Part shown: positions 49,190-58,639 of the stretch, piece after piece
Numbering within the stretch: the first letter of the stretch is position 1
How the letters are laid out: each line of letters starts with the position of its first letter
Origin: Rhizobium sp. Q54
Lineage (GTDB): Bacteria; Pseudomonadota; Alphaproteobacteria; Rhizobiales; Aestuariivirgaceae
Length of the DNA: 64,000 bases
Reading direction: 5' to 3'
NCBI GenBank assembly: GCA_945889445.1
Contig: CAMDBX010000014.1
Coordinates: 1 to 64,000, forward strand
Position numbers and translations under genes: made by a program
The notes under the pieces: generated by a model
The model's input: only the letters and a program-made list of their open reading frames with translations
Databases searched by the model: none
Told to the model about the DNA's origin: nothing

Positions 49190-50392
49190 TCAGCCGCCGA
49201 GCTTCTGGAGGAACTGCACGGTGGGATAGGAATCCGCCGGCCAGCCCATCTTGATCTGCTCCTGCTTCACGGCCTCGCGCGTGGCGCGGCCGAGCTTGCC
49301 GTCAACCTCGCCGACGTCATAGCCCTTGGAGACGAGGATCTTCTGCAGCTCGCTGATCTGCTCATAGGACAGCGGATCGACCTGGCCGCGGCCGGGATCG
49401 AGCGGGCCGGCGCCCGAGATGCGGCTGGCGAGATAGGCGGCGGTCGTCGAATAGACGAGGGACTCGTTCCACTTCAGATAGGCCGAGGTGAAGTTCTCGT
49501 AGACGAGGAAGGCCGGGCCGTCCTTGCCCATGGGCAGCAGCAGCGAGGCCGGGAACTTGTCGGCCTTGAGCTTGCCGTGAGCACCCTTGACGCCCCACTT
49601 CACCCACTGGCTGCGCGGCAGCTGGACAGCGATGTCCGCCTGCTCCCACGGCAGTTCTGCCGGAACGATGACTTCGTCCATCCACGGCTGGTTGGCCTGC
49701 CAGCCATGCTTGACCAGGAGCGCCGCGCCCGAGGCCATGGCGTCGGGGATCGACTTCTTGAGGTTGCGGTGGCCGTCGCCGTCGAAGTCGATGGCGGTCT
49801 CGAAATATTCCTTGGGCAGGAACTGGGTGTGGCCGATCTCGCCGGCCCAGGCGCCGCGCATGTCCGCGAGTTCGAGGTCGCCGTTCTCATAGAGCTTGAG
49901 GGCGCCGATCAGCTGCTCGCGGAACTTCTCGGGACGGCGGCAGTCCCAGGACAGGGTGGCGAGCGAAGGGATGGTTTCGAAATCGCCCATGTTCTTGCCG
50001 AAGTCGGTCTCGAAGGCCCAGAAGGCGATGAGCACCTCGCCCGGCACGCCATACTGCTTCTGGATGGCATCGAACATCTTGGCATTGCGCTCAAGGATCG
50101 CCTTGCCTTCCTTGATCCGGTAGGCCGAGACCATGCGCTTCTGGAAGTCCATGAAGTTCATGGAGAAGACGCTTTGTGCGCGATCCTTCTTGATGATCGC
50201 CGGCTGGTACTCAACGCCGTCCAGCGCCGACAGGCCGCGCGCGCCGACGCCGGCTGCCGCGGCTTCCGCCCGGAACTGCTTGATGAAGCCGTCGAAGCCC
50301 TTGGCCGAGTTGCCGCAGCTGGCCGCATGGGCCGCGCCGCCAAAGCCGATGAAGGCCGCAAGGGCCGCCGCCGCGATCTTGAAGTTCCGCAT
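49190..50392 (-). CDS. lytic murein transglycosylase, MltB family
   Basis: The 400-residue protein has a signal peptide (MRNFKIAAAALAAFIGFGGAAHA), an SLT_2/MltB catalytic domain with the active-site glutamate in AFWAFETDFGKNMG, and a C-terminal peptidoglycan-binding domain (LSYEQISELQKILVSKGYDVG). It cleaves glycan strands to form 1,6-anhydromuramic ends. No lipobox is present, so it is soluble in the periplasm. The start at 50392 follows GACAGGA; the track start adds twelve unlikely codons. Confidence 0.93.
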   Translation of the reverse strand: MRNFKIAAAALAAFIGFGGAAHAASCGNSAKGFDGFIKQFRAEAAAAGVGARGLSALDGVEYQPAIIKKDRAQSVFSMNFMDFQKRMVSAYRIKEGKAILERNAKMFDAIQKQYGVPGEVLIAFWAFETDFGKNMGDFETIPSLATLSWDCRRPEKFREQLIGALKLYENGDLELADMRGAWAGEIGHTQFLPKEYFETAIDFDGDGHRNLKKSIPDAMASGAALLVKHGWQANQPWMDEVIVPAELPWEQADIAVQLPRSQWVKWGVKGAHGKLKADKFPASLLLPMGKDGPAFLVYENFTSAYLKWNESLVYSTTAAYLASRISGAGPLDPGRGQVDPLSYEQISELQKILVSKGYDVGEVDGKLGRATREAVKQEQIKMGWPADSYPTVQFLQKLGG

Positions 50393-50477
50393 TCCTGTCT
50401 CCCGATTCGGTGCCGTTGTGATGACCATTGGCGCTAAGTCCCCTCTTGGTCAAATTCAAGGCCGGGGCGGGTCATGA

Positions 50478-50511
50478 AAGAACCCCTCCCGCGGGGACAC
50501 GCGGAAGGGGC
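50478..50511 (-). terminator. terminator after the small secreted-protein gene
   Basis: On the minus strand CCCCTTCCGC and GCGGGAGGGG form a ten-pair stem with one mismatch, followed by TTCTTTC. It lies about 29 bp after the 83-residue ORF and before the transglycosylase gene. Confidence 0.7.
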
Positions 50512-50539
50512 GATGGAACCGGCCGACTTGGGGGAAGGC

Positions 50540-50791
50540 TCAGTTCGTGAGGTAGACCGTCTTGCCATGTGCGCAGCCGCCGCTGCCCTTGGCCACGCTC
50601 GGCTCCGCCGGAAGCGTCATCATGTCGGACTCGCCTTCGGCCTGTGACTGCGGCGCGGCGGCGGGGACGATCTCTTCCGTCGACGGTGCGGTGGACTGCT
50701 GGACGGGTGGCGGCGGGGTGGCGGCTTCCTCCGCCAAGGCGGGAACCGAAAGGCTCGCCAGAAGGGCTGCAACCGCGAGGATGGACTTCAT
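50540..50791 (-). CDS. small secreted protein of unknown function
   Basis: The 83-residue protein has a clear signal peptide (MKSILAVAALLASLSVPALA) followed by a Pro/Ala/Glu-rich, probably disordered segment and the C-terminal GSGGCAHGKTVYLTN with one cysteine. I do not recognise it. The signal peptide, a GGGAGAACGCAG ribosome site upstream and a terminator downstream support a real gene. It lies between hisG and the transglycosylase gene on the same strand. Confidence 0.7.
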   Translation of the reverse strand: MKSILAVAALLASLSVPALAEEAATPPPPVQQSTAPSTEEIVPAAAPQSQAEGESDMMTLPAEPSVAKGSGGCAHGKTVYLTN

Positions 50792-50857
50792 CTGCGTTCT
50801 CCCTGATCAACCGTTCCGACGAAGATAACGCGGAACGCGAAAAATGCCACAACACAT

Positions 50858-51547
50858 TCAAGTGATGGCGGACAGAACCTCGATCAGCCGCCGGGCGCGC
50901 GGATCGTCCAGCCTCTCGGAGCGTCCTGCAAGCACCGCGCAGGACCTGAGGATCACGCCATCATCGAGGATTTTCAAGCTGTTGGCAGCCAGTGTCGAGC
51001 CCGTGGTGGTGATGTCCACGATGATCTCGGCGATGCCTGCGGCGGGTGCCCCCTCGGTGGCGCCCAGGCTTTCGACGATCCGGTAGCCCGTCACGCCCTT
51101 CCCGGCGAAGAAGCGACGGGTGAGGTTGTGGTACTTGGTGGCAACCCTGAGGCGCCGCCCGTGGCGCTCGTAGAAGCTCTCGGCGATCTCGTCCAAGTCC
51201 GCCATGGTGGCAACGTCGAGCCAACACTCCGGCACGGCCACCACCACGTCGGCCGGGCCGAAGCCGAGGCGCACCAGAAGCTGGACGGCCTTGTCATCGG
51301 GCGGGATCTTCTCGGTGAGCAGGTCCTGGCCGGTGACGCCCAAGTCCACCTTCCCGTCGCGCAGGTTCTGGGCGATCTCGGAAGCGGAAAGGAAGGCGAT
51401 CTCCACGCCGTCGAGCCCGCGCAACAGCCCGCGATAGCCGCGGTCGGCGCCCAGCCTGTCGATGGTGAAGCCGGCCTTGGCCAGCAATTCGGCAGTCGCC
51501 TCCATCAGGCGGCCCTTGGAGGGGATGGCGAGGGTGACGACGCTCAT
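50858..51547 (-). CDS. hisG: ATP phosphoribosyltransferase, short-form catalytic subunit
   Basis: The 229-residue protein is short-form HisG, which joins ATP and PRPP in the first step of histidine synthesis. It lacks the C-terminal regulatory domain of long-form enzymes and therefore needs HisZ, encoded immediately upstream. Visible segments are [25 protein letters not shown] and the PRPP-site [12 protein letters not shown]. Its ATG overlaps the hisZ stop. Confidence 0.97.
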   Translation of the reverse strand: MSVVTLAIPSKGRLMEATAELLAKAGFTIDRLGADRGYRGLLRGLDGVEIAFLSASEIAQNLRDGKVDLGVTGQDLLTEKIPPDDKAVQLLVRLGFGPADVVVAVPECWLDVATMADLDEIAESFYERHGRRLRVATKYHNLTRRFFAGKGVTGYRIVESLGATEGAPAAGIAEIIVDITTTGSTLAANSLKILDDGVILRSCAVLAGRSERLDDPRARRLIEVLSAIT

Positions 51548-52683
51548 GCCAGCACCGCCTTCAGGCGATCGGTGTGGATGGCGCAGCCAACGGCGGGCAC
51601 GGCCACGGGCGACCCCATGTCGGAGAGCAGGTTGTCATAGCGCCCACCACCCGCCACGGCGACGGGGCCGTGCGGCGTGTCAGCCTCGATCTGGAAGGTG
51701 AAGCCCGTGTAGTACTCGAGTTCGCGCCCGAAGCCCGCCGCGAAGTGGAAGCGGCGCGGATTGAGGCCGAGCTCCTCCATTTCGTAGAGGCGCCGGGCAT
51801 AATAGTCGCGCGCACCCATGAAGCGCTGGCCTCCGGCGATGGCAGCGAACTGCGCATCGATGGATGAGGCCTCGCCCGCGATGGCGAGATAGGCATTGAG
51901 CGCATCGGCCTTGGCACGCTCCAGTGGCGTCTCCTGCCGATCAGCGGCCTTGTTGGCGAGACGCGCGGCGATCTCCGGCAGTTCGCGGCCACCAACCAAC
52001 GGCAGCCTGCGGCTTTCGATCTCGGCTTCGACAATGGCGAGCGCATCGCCCGCCGCCGCGCGATCGACGAGCGGCGAGACGGAGGTGCGCTTCGCGCCGC
52101 GTCCGGCGCAGAAAGAATCAAGCAGCTCGCGGAAGGCATGCGGGCGCCAGAAATGATGGCGCAGGCGCTGGCGCCAGCGCTCTGGCATCTCGGTGTCTTC
52201 CAGCAGTGCGGAGAACAGCCCCAGATCGCCAAAGCTGACGCGATAGCGCGACAGCCCTGCGGCCTCGAGCGCCGAAATGGTGAGCTTGAGGACACGCGCT
52301 TCCGCGGCGATGGCTTCAGGTGCGCCGAACCATTCGAGGCCCGCTTGCGTGAATTCCTGCGGGCTCAAGAGCTCGTCGGGGAAGCGGAAGGCGGGACCCA
52401 GATAGCAATAGCGGCGCTCGGCGGCGGGATTTTCCGCGTGGCTCAAATGATAGCGGCAGGCGGGCACGGTGAGGTCGGGGCGCAGGCACATTTCCGCACC
52501 GGACGGATCGGTGAACACGAATGTCCGTGCACGGATGTCCTCGCCGGACCGCTCAAGGAAGATGTCGGCGGGCTGGATGATGTCGGGCGCCACGTGGTCG
52601 AAGCCGGCGCGCTCGAACACTGCCATCAGGGCGGCGTTCTGGTGCTCCAGCGAGGAGCGTTCCGCGCTCGACTTCCCGGCCAT
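51544..52683 (-). CDS. hisZ: ATP phosphoribosyltransferase regulatory subunit
   Basis: The 379-residue protein is HisZ, a histidyl-tRNA-synthetase paralogue without aminoacylation function that forms an octamer with short HisG and mediates histidine feedback. It retains class II segments such as [16 protein letters not shown] and [15 protein letters not shown]. Its start overlaps the hisS stop by one base (TAATG), placing parent and paralogue in tandem. Confidence 0.94.
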   Translation of the reverse strand: MAGKSSAERSSLEHQNAALMAVFERAGFDHVAPDIIQPADIFLERSGEDIRARTFVFTDPSGAEMCLRPDLTVPACRYHLSHAENPAAERRYCYLGPAFRFPDELLSPQEFTQAGLEWFGAPEAIAAEARVLKLTISALEAAGLSRYRVSFGDLGLFSALLEDTEMPERWRQRLRHHFWRPHAFRELLDSFCAGRGAKRTSVSPLVDRAAAGDALAIVEAEIESRRLPLVGGRELPEIAARLANKAADRQETPLERAKADALNAYLAIAGEASSIDAQFAAIAGGQRFMGARDYYARRLYEMEELGLNPRRFHFAAGFGRELEYYTGFTFQIEADTPHGPVAVAGGGRYDNLLSDMGSPVAVPAVGCAIHTDRLKAVLA

Positions 52684-54119
52684 TACTCCGCCAGCGCCTT
52701 TTTCACCGCAGCGACGAGATCAGCCTCGGGCACCGAGAACTGTGCGAGGCGCTGCGATGCATATTCCTCACGGCTTGCGATGTTGCTGGCGAGTTCGGAG
52801 CCCAAGCGCAGGTCCTTGATCTGGACCTGCGCATTGGCCTTCTCGTCACCGCCCTGGATGACGACGAGGGGCGCGCCACGCTTGTCGGCATATTTCATCT
52901 GCGCCTTCATGCCGGCGGTGCCGGCATACATCTCGGCGCGGATGCCACCGGCGCGGAGATGCTGAACCATGCGCCAGTAATCGCCCTGCCGGTCCTTGTC
53001 CATGACGAGCACGACGACGGGTGCGAGTGTCGCAGACTCCTGCGCGAGGCCCGCCAGCTTCAGCGCTGAGTAGAGGCGCGACACGCCGATCGAGAAGCCG
53101 GTTGCAGGCACCTGCTGGCCGGTGAAGCGCGCCACGAGATCATCATAGCGGCCACCACCGCCCACCGAGCCGAAGCGCACGGTGCGGCCGTCCTCGTCCT
53201 TCGTCTCCATGAGGAGTTCGCATTCGAAGACGGGGCCGGTGTAGTATTCGAGGCCACGGACGATGGAACTGTCATAGCGGATGCGGTCCGCGCCATAGCC
53301 AGCGGCGGTGAACAGCGACTGCATGGCCTCGAGGTCGCGAAGCCCCTCCTCGCCGTTCTTGCTGCCACTGACGAAGGCGGCATCGAGCGTGGTTGCGGTG
53401 GCGAAGTTCAGGCTGGCCTCGATCTGCTTGTCCGTCAGGCCCGCACCCTTGGTGAAGTCGCCCGATTCATCCTTGCGGCCGGCACCGAGCAGAAGGGCAA
53501 CGCCCTCCCTGCCCAACCGGTCCAGCTTGTCGAGCGCGCGGAGCCAGGTGAGCTTCACCTCCTCGCCGATGGCGAAGGTTTCGGTGAAGCCATCGAGCAG
53601 CTTGCGGCTGTTGAACTTCATCACATACTGGCCGCGAGCGAGGCCCAGCGCCTCCATGGTGTCCGCCGCCATCATGCAGACTTCGGCGTCAGCGACGGGC
53701 GAGGCGGAGCCCACCGTGTCGGCGTCGAACTGCATGAACTGGCGGAAGCGGCCGGGGCCCGGCTTCTCGTTCCTGAACACCCAGCCCTGGCGATAGCTGC
53801 GGTAGGGGGTGGGGATCTTCTGGCTGTTCTCAGCCACGTAGCGGGCGAGCGGGGCCGTCAGGTCATAGCGCAGGCTCAGCCACTGCTCGTCATCGTCCTG
53901 GAAGGAGAAGACGCCGGCGTTGGGGCGGTCCTGGTCGGGCAGGAACTTGCCCAGCGCCTCGGTGTATTCGATGAAGGGCTGCTCCACCGGCTCAAAGCCA
54001 TAGGCCTCGTAGACCTGCTGGATGGTGGCCAGCATCTGGCGGGTGCCGCGGATCTCGTCGGCTGAAATGTCACGAAAACCCTTGGCGACGCGCGCCTTGG
54101 GGCGGAGTTCCTTGTTCAT
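52683..54119 (-). CDS. hisS: histidine-tRNA ligase
   Basis: The 478-residue protein is histidyl-tRNA synthetase. Class II motifs are visible as [37 protein letters not shown] and the motif-3 arginine in GFSIGVSRL, with a C-terminal anticodon-binding domain. It heads the hisS-hisZ-hisG operon, joining histidine charging and histidine synthesis. Confidence 0.97.
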   Translation of the reverse strand: MNKELRPKARVAKGFRDISADEIRGTRQMLATIQQVYEAYGFEPVEQPFIEYTEALGKFLPDQDRPNAGVFSFQDDDEQWLSLRYDLTAPLARYVAENSQKIPTPYRSYRQGWVFRNEKPGPGRFRQFMQFDADTVGSASPVADAEVCMMAADTMEALGLARGQYVMKFNSRKLLDGFTETFAIGEEVKLTWLRALDKLDRLGREGVALLLGAGRKDESGDFTKGAGLTDKQIEASLNFATATTLDAAFVSGSKNGEEGLRDLEAMQSLFTAAGYGADRIRYDSSIVRGLEYYTGPVFECELLMETKDEDGRTVRFGSVGGGGRYDDLVARFTGQQVPATGFSIGVSRLYSALKLAGLAQESATLAPVVVLVMDKDRQGDYWRMVQHLRAGGIRAEMYAGTAGMKAQMKYADKRGAPLVVIQGGDEKANAQVQIKDLRLGSELASNIASREEYASQRLAQFSVPEADLVAAVKKALAE

Positions 54120-54187
54120 TCTGGCAACCCGGTTTGAATGGCGGGTTATCTAGAGGAACGGGGGGCGGGGGGCAACCTCGCAAAACC

Positions 54188-54264
54188 CGTCACCCCGGCG
54201 AAAGCCGGGGCCCAGCTCTGCTAGCCACGAGGAAGCTGGGTCCCGGCTTTCGCCGGGATGACGG
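54188..54264. repeat. palindromic repeat with GTCAC-CCGGCGAAAGCCGGG arms
   Basis: CCGTCACCCCGGCGAAAGCC at one end and GGCTTTCGCCGGGATGACGG at the other are inverted copies, with inner arms CCCAGCT and AGCTGGG around a small centre. This palindromic unit is of a kind common between genes in rhizobia and relatives. A fragment of the same unit (TTCGCCGGGATGACGG) is at about 44922-44937. Confidence 0.8.
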
Positions 54265-54295
54265 AAAAAGGGGCAACGATGGCTGCGGTCGAGGA

Positions 54296-55141
54296 CTATT
54301 TGTCCCGGACCACCTTCTGGCCCTGTTCGCCGAGGCCCTCGATGCCAAGACGCATGGTGTCGCCGGGCTTGAGGAAGCGCTGCGGCTTCATGCCCATGCC
54401 GACGCCGGGGGGCGTGCCGGTGGTGATGATGTCGCCCGGCATGAGGGTGAAGAACTGCGAGAGATAGGCCACGATGTGGGCGACGCCGAACACCATGGTG
54501 GAGGTGGAGCCGTCCTGCACGCGCTTGCCGTTGAGATCGAGCCACATGTGCAGCTTCTGCGGGTCCTTGACCTCGTCAGAGGTCACCAGCCACGGGCCGA
54601 TCGGACCGAAGGTGTCGTAGGACTTGCCCTTGGTCCACTGGCCGGAGCGTTCCGCCTGGAACTCGCGCTCAGAGAGGTCGTTGATCGTGCAGTAGCCCGC
54701 CACGTATTTCAGCGCATCGGCCTTCTTGATGTTCTTGGCCTTCGTACCGATGATGACGCCCAGTTCCACCTCCCAGTCCGATTTCTTGGACTTGGGCGGA
54801 ATGGTCACATCGTCGAAGGGACCTGACACGCAGCTCACCTGCTTGGTGAAGACGACGGGTTCCTTCGGCACAGCCAAGCCCGACTCGGCGGCGTGGTCGG
54901 AATAGTTGAGGCCAATGGCGATGAACTTCTGCGGATTGGCGATGCAGGCACCGATGCGCGGCTTGCCACGGACCAGCGGCAGCGATTCCGGCTTGATCTT
55001 CTTGAGACGCGCAAGGCTCTTCGGCGAGATCGTCTCACCCGAAATGTCCGGGATCACCGCAGAGAGATCGCGCAGCTTCCCGTCCTTGTCGAGAATGCCC
55101 GGCTTTTCCTTGCCTATCGCACCGTAACGCACCAGCTTCAT
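54296..55141 (-). CDS. fumarylacetoacetate hydrolase-family protein
   Basis: The 281-residue protein has the FAH C-terminal fold. It contains FIAIGLNYSDHAAESG, the metal-binding EVELGVIIG glutamate and the LMPGDIITTGTPPGVG active-site segment. Family activities include hydrolysis or hydration of acylpyruvates, 2-keto-4-pentenoates and 2,4-diketo-3-deoxy sugars such as those from fucose or rhamnose breakdown. The start at 55141 gives MKLVRYGAIG. It sits alone downstream of the lut genes, so the substrate is open. Confidence 0.87.
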   Translation of the reverse strand: MKLVRYGAIGKEKPGILDKDGKLRDLSAVIPDISGETISPKSLARLKKIKPESLPLVRGKPRIGACIANPQKFIAIGLNYSDHAAESGLAVPKEPVVFTKQVSCVSGPFDDVTIPPKSKKSDWEVELGVIIGTKAKNIKKADALKYVAGYCTINDLSEREFQAERSGQWTKGKSYDTFGPIGPWLVTSDEVKDPQKLHMWLDLNGKRVQDGSTSTMVFGVAHIVAYLSQFFTLMPGDIITTGTPPGVGMGMKPQRFLKPGDTMRLGIEGLGEQGQKVVRDK

Positions 55142-55209
55142 CTGACGTCCCATCCCATTTGTATGACGATGAGCGCAAAATGCCGTTGAATGGCGCTCAA
55201 GTCAAAAGC

Positions 55210-55728
55210 TCACTTGCGCTGCGGGGGAACCTCGGTGCAGCCGTCCTTGCCGAAGGGGTTGTCGAGATCGCAGCCCGCCGCCTTCCGGATGTCCGCCGCC
55301 ATGGCATAGGGGCGCTCGCCGCACATCACCTGCGCCAGCCGCTTCTTCTTGCGCCAGACCTCGACGCCGGCATCATCGCCCATGCCGAAGAGCCGGTAGG
55401 TGTAGCCCTTGTTGGCAAAGCGCAGCGACCAGACATAAGCGTTCCCGTCGACGGCATGGGCAAAAGACATGGCCGCCCTGCCCTCGCCACGGTTCTCGGG
55501 GAACACCAGTTCCGCCTTCTCCGCCGTGCCATAGCGATATTGCAGCGACTGGAAGCCGCCCGCCGCATCGTCCCTGACCGCACAGAGTTCGATGGTGTGG
55601 GCCTGGTCCCTGGCGAGGCAGGAAAACAGCGTCGCCTCGTCATCGGCGCAGGCCAGAGCCGCACCGGACGAGAACAGGAGGAAGACCAGGCTAGCGAACG
55701 ATGATGACGTGCATGTTCTTCGGGCCAT
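55210..55728 (-). CDS. secreted cysteine-containing protein of unknown function
   Basis: The 172-residue protein has a signal peptide (FASLVFLLFSSGAALA) and a mature part with six cysteines, enough for three disulfides. Central segments such as FQSLQYRYGTAEKAELVFP and YVWSLRFANKGYTYRLFGMG suggest a small beta-rich domain. I do not recognise the family. Its start lies 38 bp inside the 3-prime end of lutC on the same strand, so it may be translationally linked to the lut operon. Confidence 0.7.
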   Translation of the reverse strand: MARRTCTSSSFASLVFLLFSSGAALACADDEATLFSCLARDQAHTIELCAVRDDAAGGFQSLQYRYGTAEKAELVFPENRGEGRAAMSFAHAVDGNAYVWSLRFANKGYTYRLFGMGDDAGVEVWRKKKRLAQVMCGERPYAMAADIRKAAGCDLDNPFGKDGCTEVPPQRK

Positions 55729-56359
55729 GGGCGGGCCTCACGATGGTTTGTTCGATGTCGGCGGTGCGGGACGGACCCGAGATCATGTTCACCGTGCGCG
55801 GCATGTTGCCCTCGCCCATGGAGTTGCGCAACTTGCTCCACGCCTCCTCATAGCTGGCGAAAAGGGCTGCGGATTCGAGCACCACGATATGCGCTTCCGG
55901 CAGGAAGTTGAGCGTTGTGGGGTTTTCCGGCCCGGAAATCTGCACGATGGTGCCGGACTCGGCCACACCCGCAAAGGCGTGGGAAATCGAGGCGCGATCG
56001 GCGTCCACCGCCGGGCCTTCCGTCACCTCCAGCGTGCCGCCGCGATGCCATGGCAGCTTCGCCAGCAGCGGATCACTTCCGCGCCGCACCACGGCGGGCA
56101 GGTTGCCGTCACGGAGATAGACCGCCACGTGGTGTGGCACCTCGTTGATATCGTCGATGATCTCCACCGTGCCGCCCACGGCGAGCATCATCTCGGTGAA
56201 GACGCGGATGCGGTGGTCGATGTCTCCCTGCCCGCGCGCCGGGATGAGGTTGCGCGGGTGCTGGGCCATGTGCAGTTCCACCGCCTCGCGGCGTGCGCCT
56301 TCCGGCCCCTTGGGCAGCTTGGCGCGAACGCGGCCGAGGATGGTTTCCCGCGCGCTCAT
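55691..56359 (-). CDS. lutC: lactate utilization protein C (LUD domain)
   Basis: The 222-residue protein is a LutC/YkgG-type LUD-domain protein, one of three needed for L-lactate oxidation by the LutABC complex. The core segment is AFAGVAESGTIVQISGPENPTTLNFLPEAHIVVL. The start giving MSARETILGRV overlaps the lutB stop as ATGA. Confidence 0.92.
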   Translation of the reverse strand: MSARETILGRVRAKLPKGPEGARREAVELHMAQHPRNLIPARGQGDIDHRIRVFTEMMLAVGGTVEIIDDINEVPHHVAVYLRDGNLPAVVRRGSDPLLAKLPWHRGGTLEVTEGPAVDADRASISHAFAGVAESGTIVQISGPENPTTLNFLPEAHIVVLESAALFASYEEAWSKLRNSMGEGNMPRTVNMISGPSRTADIEQTIVRPAHGPKNMHVIIVR

Positions 56360-57771
56360 GAGCGGCGCTCCTTCCACAGCTGGTGGAAGGTCTTGCCCTG
56401 CGGCGCGGGCATGTCACGGAACTCCGTCCAGCCCGAGGCGAGCGGCACCTTCTTCAGGCGCCCCTTGCCAAAGGCCTGGTTGGCGAGAACACGCGCCGCA
56501 AGGGCCGTGGCCTTGCGGTAAAGCTTGGGGCGCTTCGCCATCCAGGCCCAGAGGCCCAGGCCCCAGCGCATCGAGGTGGGCTGCAGGTGGCGTTCGAACT
56601 CCTTCTCGCGCCAGTGCCGCAGCATCTTCGGGATCGGGATGCGCATCGGGCAGACTTCCTCGCAGCGGCCGCAGAAGGTGGACGCGTTGGGAAGGTGCTT
56701 GGCGTTCTCGATGCCGATCAGTGCAGGTGTCACGACGGAGCCGATGGGGCCGGGATAGACCCAGCCATAGGCGTGGCCGCCCACGGCGTTATAGACCGGG
56801 CAGTGGTTGAGGCAGGCGCCGCAGCGGATGCAGCGCAGCATGTCCTGGAACTCGGTGCCGAGCACGTTGGTTCGGCCATTGTCGAGCAGGATGACGTGAT
56901 ATTCGACGGGACCATCCGGATCGCCCGGACGGCGGCCGCCGGTGGAGAAGGTGGTGTAGTTCGAGAAGTCCTGGCCGGTGGCGGAGCGCGCCAGCACGCG
57001 CAGGATGGTGGTCGCGTCCTCCAGCGTGGGCACCAGCTTCTCGATCGACGCCAGCACGATGTGGACTTTCGGCAATGTCTGCGTCAGGTCGCCATTGCCC
57101 TCGTTGGTGACGATGATCGAGGTGCCGGTCTCGGCGATGAGGAAGTTGGCGCCGGTGATGCCGACATCCGCGGTCAAATACTTCTGCCGCAGCACGGCAC
57201 GCGCCTCTTCGACCAGCGCCGGGATCTCGGTGAGATCGCGCTTGGGGTCGAGGTGGGTGTGGACGCGGCGGAAGTCCGCTTCCACCTGGTCGCGCGTCAA
57301 ATGCACGGCGGGCGCGATGATGTGGCTGGGCCGCTCATTGCGCAGCTGGATGATGTATTCGCCGAGGTCGGTTTCGACCGGCGTGATGCCATTGGCTTCG
57401 AGGTGCTGGTTGAGGTCGATCTCTTCCGAGATCATCGACTTGCCCTTGGTGACCATGCGGGCATTGGCCTTGCGGCAGATGTCCAGCACCGCGGCGCGGG
57501 CATCATCCGGCGTTTCCGCCCAGTGCACGTAGCCGCCCGTTGCCTTCACCTTCGCCTCGTATGTTTCGAGGTAGATGTCGAGGTGGTCGAGCACGTGGTC
57601 CTTGATGTCGCGCGCCTGGTCGCGAAGCTGGTCGAACTCCGGCAGCGCCTCGCGGGCCTTGGTGCGCTTGTAGATGAAGCGCGGGCCCGTCTCGGTCATG
57701 GCATTCTGCAGCTTGTCGTCAGCCAGCGCCTTGCCGACGTTGTCCTTGAAGTTGGCGGCACCCAGATCCAT
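56356..57771 (-). CDS. lutB: lactate utilization iron-sulfur protein LutB
   Basis: The 471-residue protein has a LUD domain followed by two 4Fe-4S motifs, CIRCGACLNHCPVY and CGRCEEVCPMRIP, and a basic C-terminal tail. It passes electrons within LutABC. The start is the ATG giving MDLGAANFKDN, which overlaps the lutA stop by one base; the longer track ORF reads through lutA in another frame. Confidence 0.94.
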   Translation of the reverse strand: MDLGAANFKDNVGKALADDKLQNAMTETGPRFIYKRTKAREALPEFDQLRDQARDIKDHVLDHLDIYLETYEAKVKATGGYVHWAETPDDARAAVLDICRKANARMVTKGKSMISEEIDLNQHLEANGITPVETDLGEYIIQLRNERPSHIIAPAVHLTRDQVEADFRRVHTHLDPKRDLTEIPALVEEARAVLRQKYLTADVGITGANFLIAETGTSIIVTNEGNGDLTQTLPKVHIVLASIEKLVPTLEDATTILRVLARSATGQDFSNYTTFSTGGRRPGDPDGPVEYHVILLDNGRTNVLGTEFQDMLRCIRCGACLNHCPVYNAVGGHAYGWVYPGPIGSVVTPALIGIENAKHLPNASTFCGRCEEVCPMRIPIPKMLRHWREKEFERHLQPTSMRWGLGLWAWMAKRPKLYRKATALAARVLANQAFGKGRLKKVPLASGWTEFRDMPAPQGKTFHQLWKERRS

Positions 57772-58535
57772 CACTCGGCCTCCGCAATGGGGGGTGTTCC
57801 ATAATCGCCCGCAAGCACCTCCGCCACGTGGCGCACCTTGATGGCCGAGCCCACGCGCTTCAGCTTGCCCGCCATGTTCATCAGGCAGCCCAAGTCGCCG
57901 GCAATCAGCGTGTCTGCCCCCGTCGCCTCGATGTGGCGCAGTTTCTTCTCCAGCATCTTGTCGGAGATGCCGGGATATTTCACGCAGAAGGTGCCGCCGA
58001 AGCCGCAGCACACCTCTGAGTCCGTCATCTCGCGCAGCGACACGCCCTCGACCGAGGCCAGCAGCTTGCGCGGCTCATTGCGGATGCCGAGCTCGCGAAG
58101 GCCGGAGCAGGAGTCGTGATAGGTGGCGCGCGCCGGGAACTGGGCTACGACCTTTTCCACCTTCAGCACGCGGGTGAGGAATGACGTGAGCTCATGGGTG
58201 CGGCGGCTCAGGTCCAGCGCCTCTTCGTGGTCGGTCGAGCCGGGCTCGAAGAGTTCCGGGTAGTGCTTCACCATCATGCCGCCGCAGGAGCCGGATGGCG
58301 CCACCACGTAATCATAGCCCTTGAAGGCGGCGATGACGTTCAGGGCAATGGCGCGGGCGCTGGCCGTATCGCCGGAGTTGTAGGCCGGCTGGCCGCAGCA
58401 GGTCTGGGCCTCGGGCACTTCCACCGTGCAGCCGGCATCCTCCAGCAGCTTCACTGCGGCAAAGCCGACGGAGGGCCGGAACATGTCGACGAGGCAGGTG
58501 ACGAACAGGCCGACGCGCGGGGAATTCTCAGGCAT
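57771..58535 (-). CDS. lutA: lactate utilization protein A (CCG domains)
   Basis: The 254-residue protein contains two cysteine-rich CCG domains (AQTCCGQPAYNSGD and SEVCCGFGGTFCVKYP) of the GlcF/LutA/heterodisulfide-reductase type. It is the first gene of lutABC. The chosen start MPENSPRVGLFVTCLVD follows CCGAGG; the track start is 19 codons longer. It is divergent from glcD across about 104 bp, which should contain control sites for both operons. Confidence 0.94.
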   Translation of the reverse strand: MPENSPRVGLFVTCLVDMFRPSVGFAAVKLLEDAGCTVEVPEAQTCCGQPAYNSGDTASARAIALNVIAAFKGYDYVVAPSGSCGGMMVKHYPELFEPGSTDHEEALDLSRRTHELTSFLTRVLKVEKVVAQFPARATYHDSCSGLRELGIRNEPRKLLASVEGVSLREMTDSEVCCGFGGTFCVKYPGISDKMLEKKLRHIEATGADTLIAGDLGCLMNMAGKLKRVGSAIKVRHVAEVLAGDYGTPPIAEAE

Positions 58536-58639
58536 GGAACCTCGGGGCAAAGTTGGGACAGGGGTTTTGCCAGCATGGGCGGTACCCCGCAAGGCGATCT
58601 TTCATTGCATTGGCCGGAGAGCAAGGCATTATCCCACTC

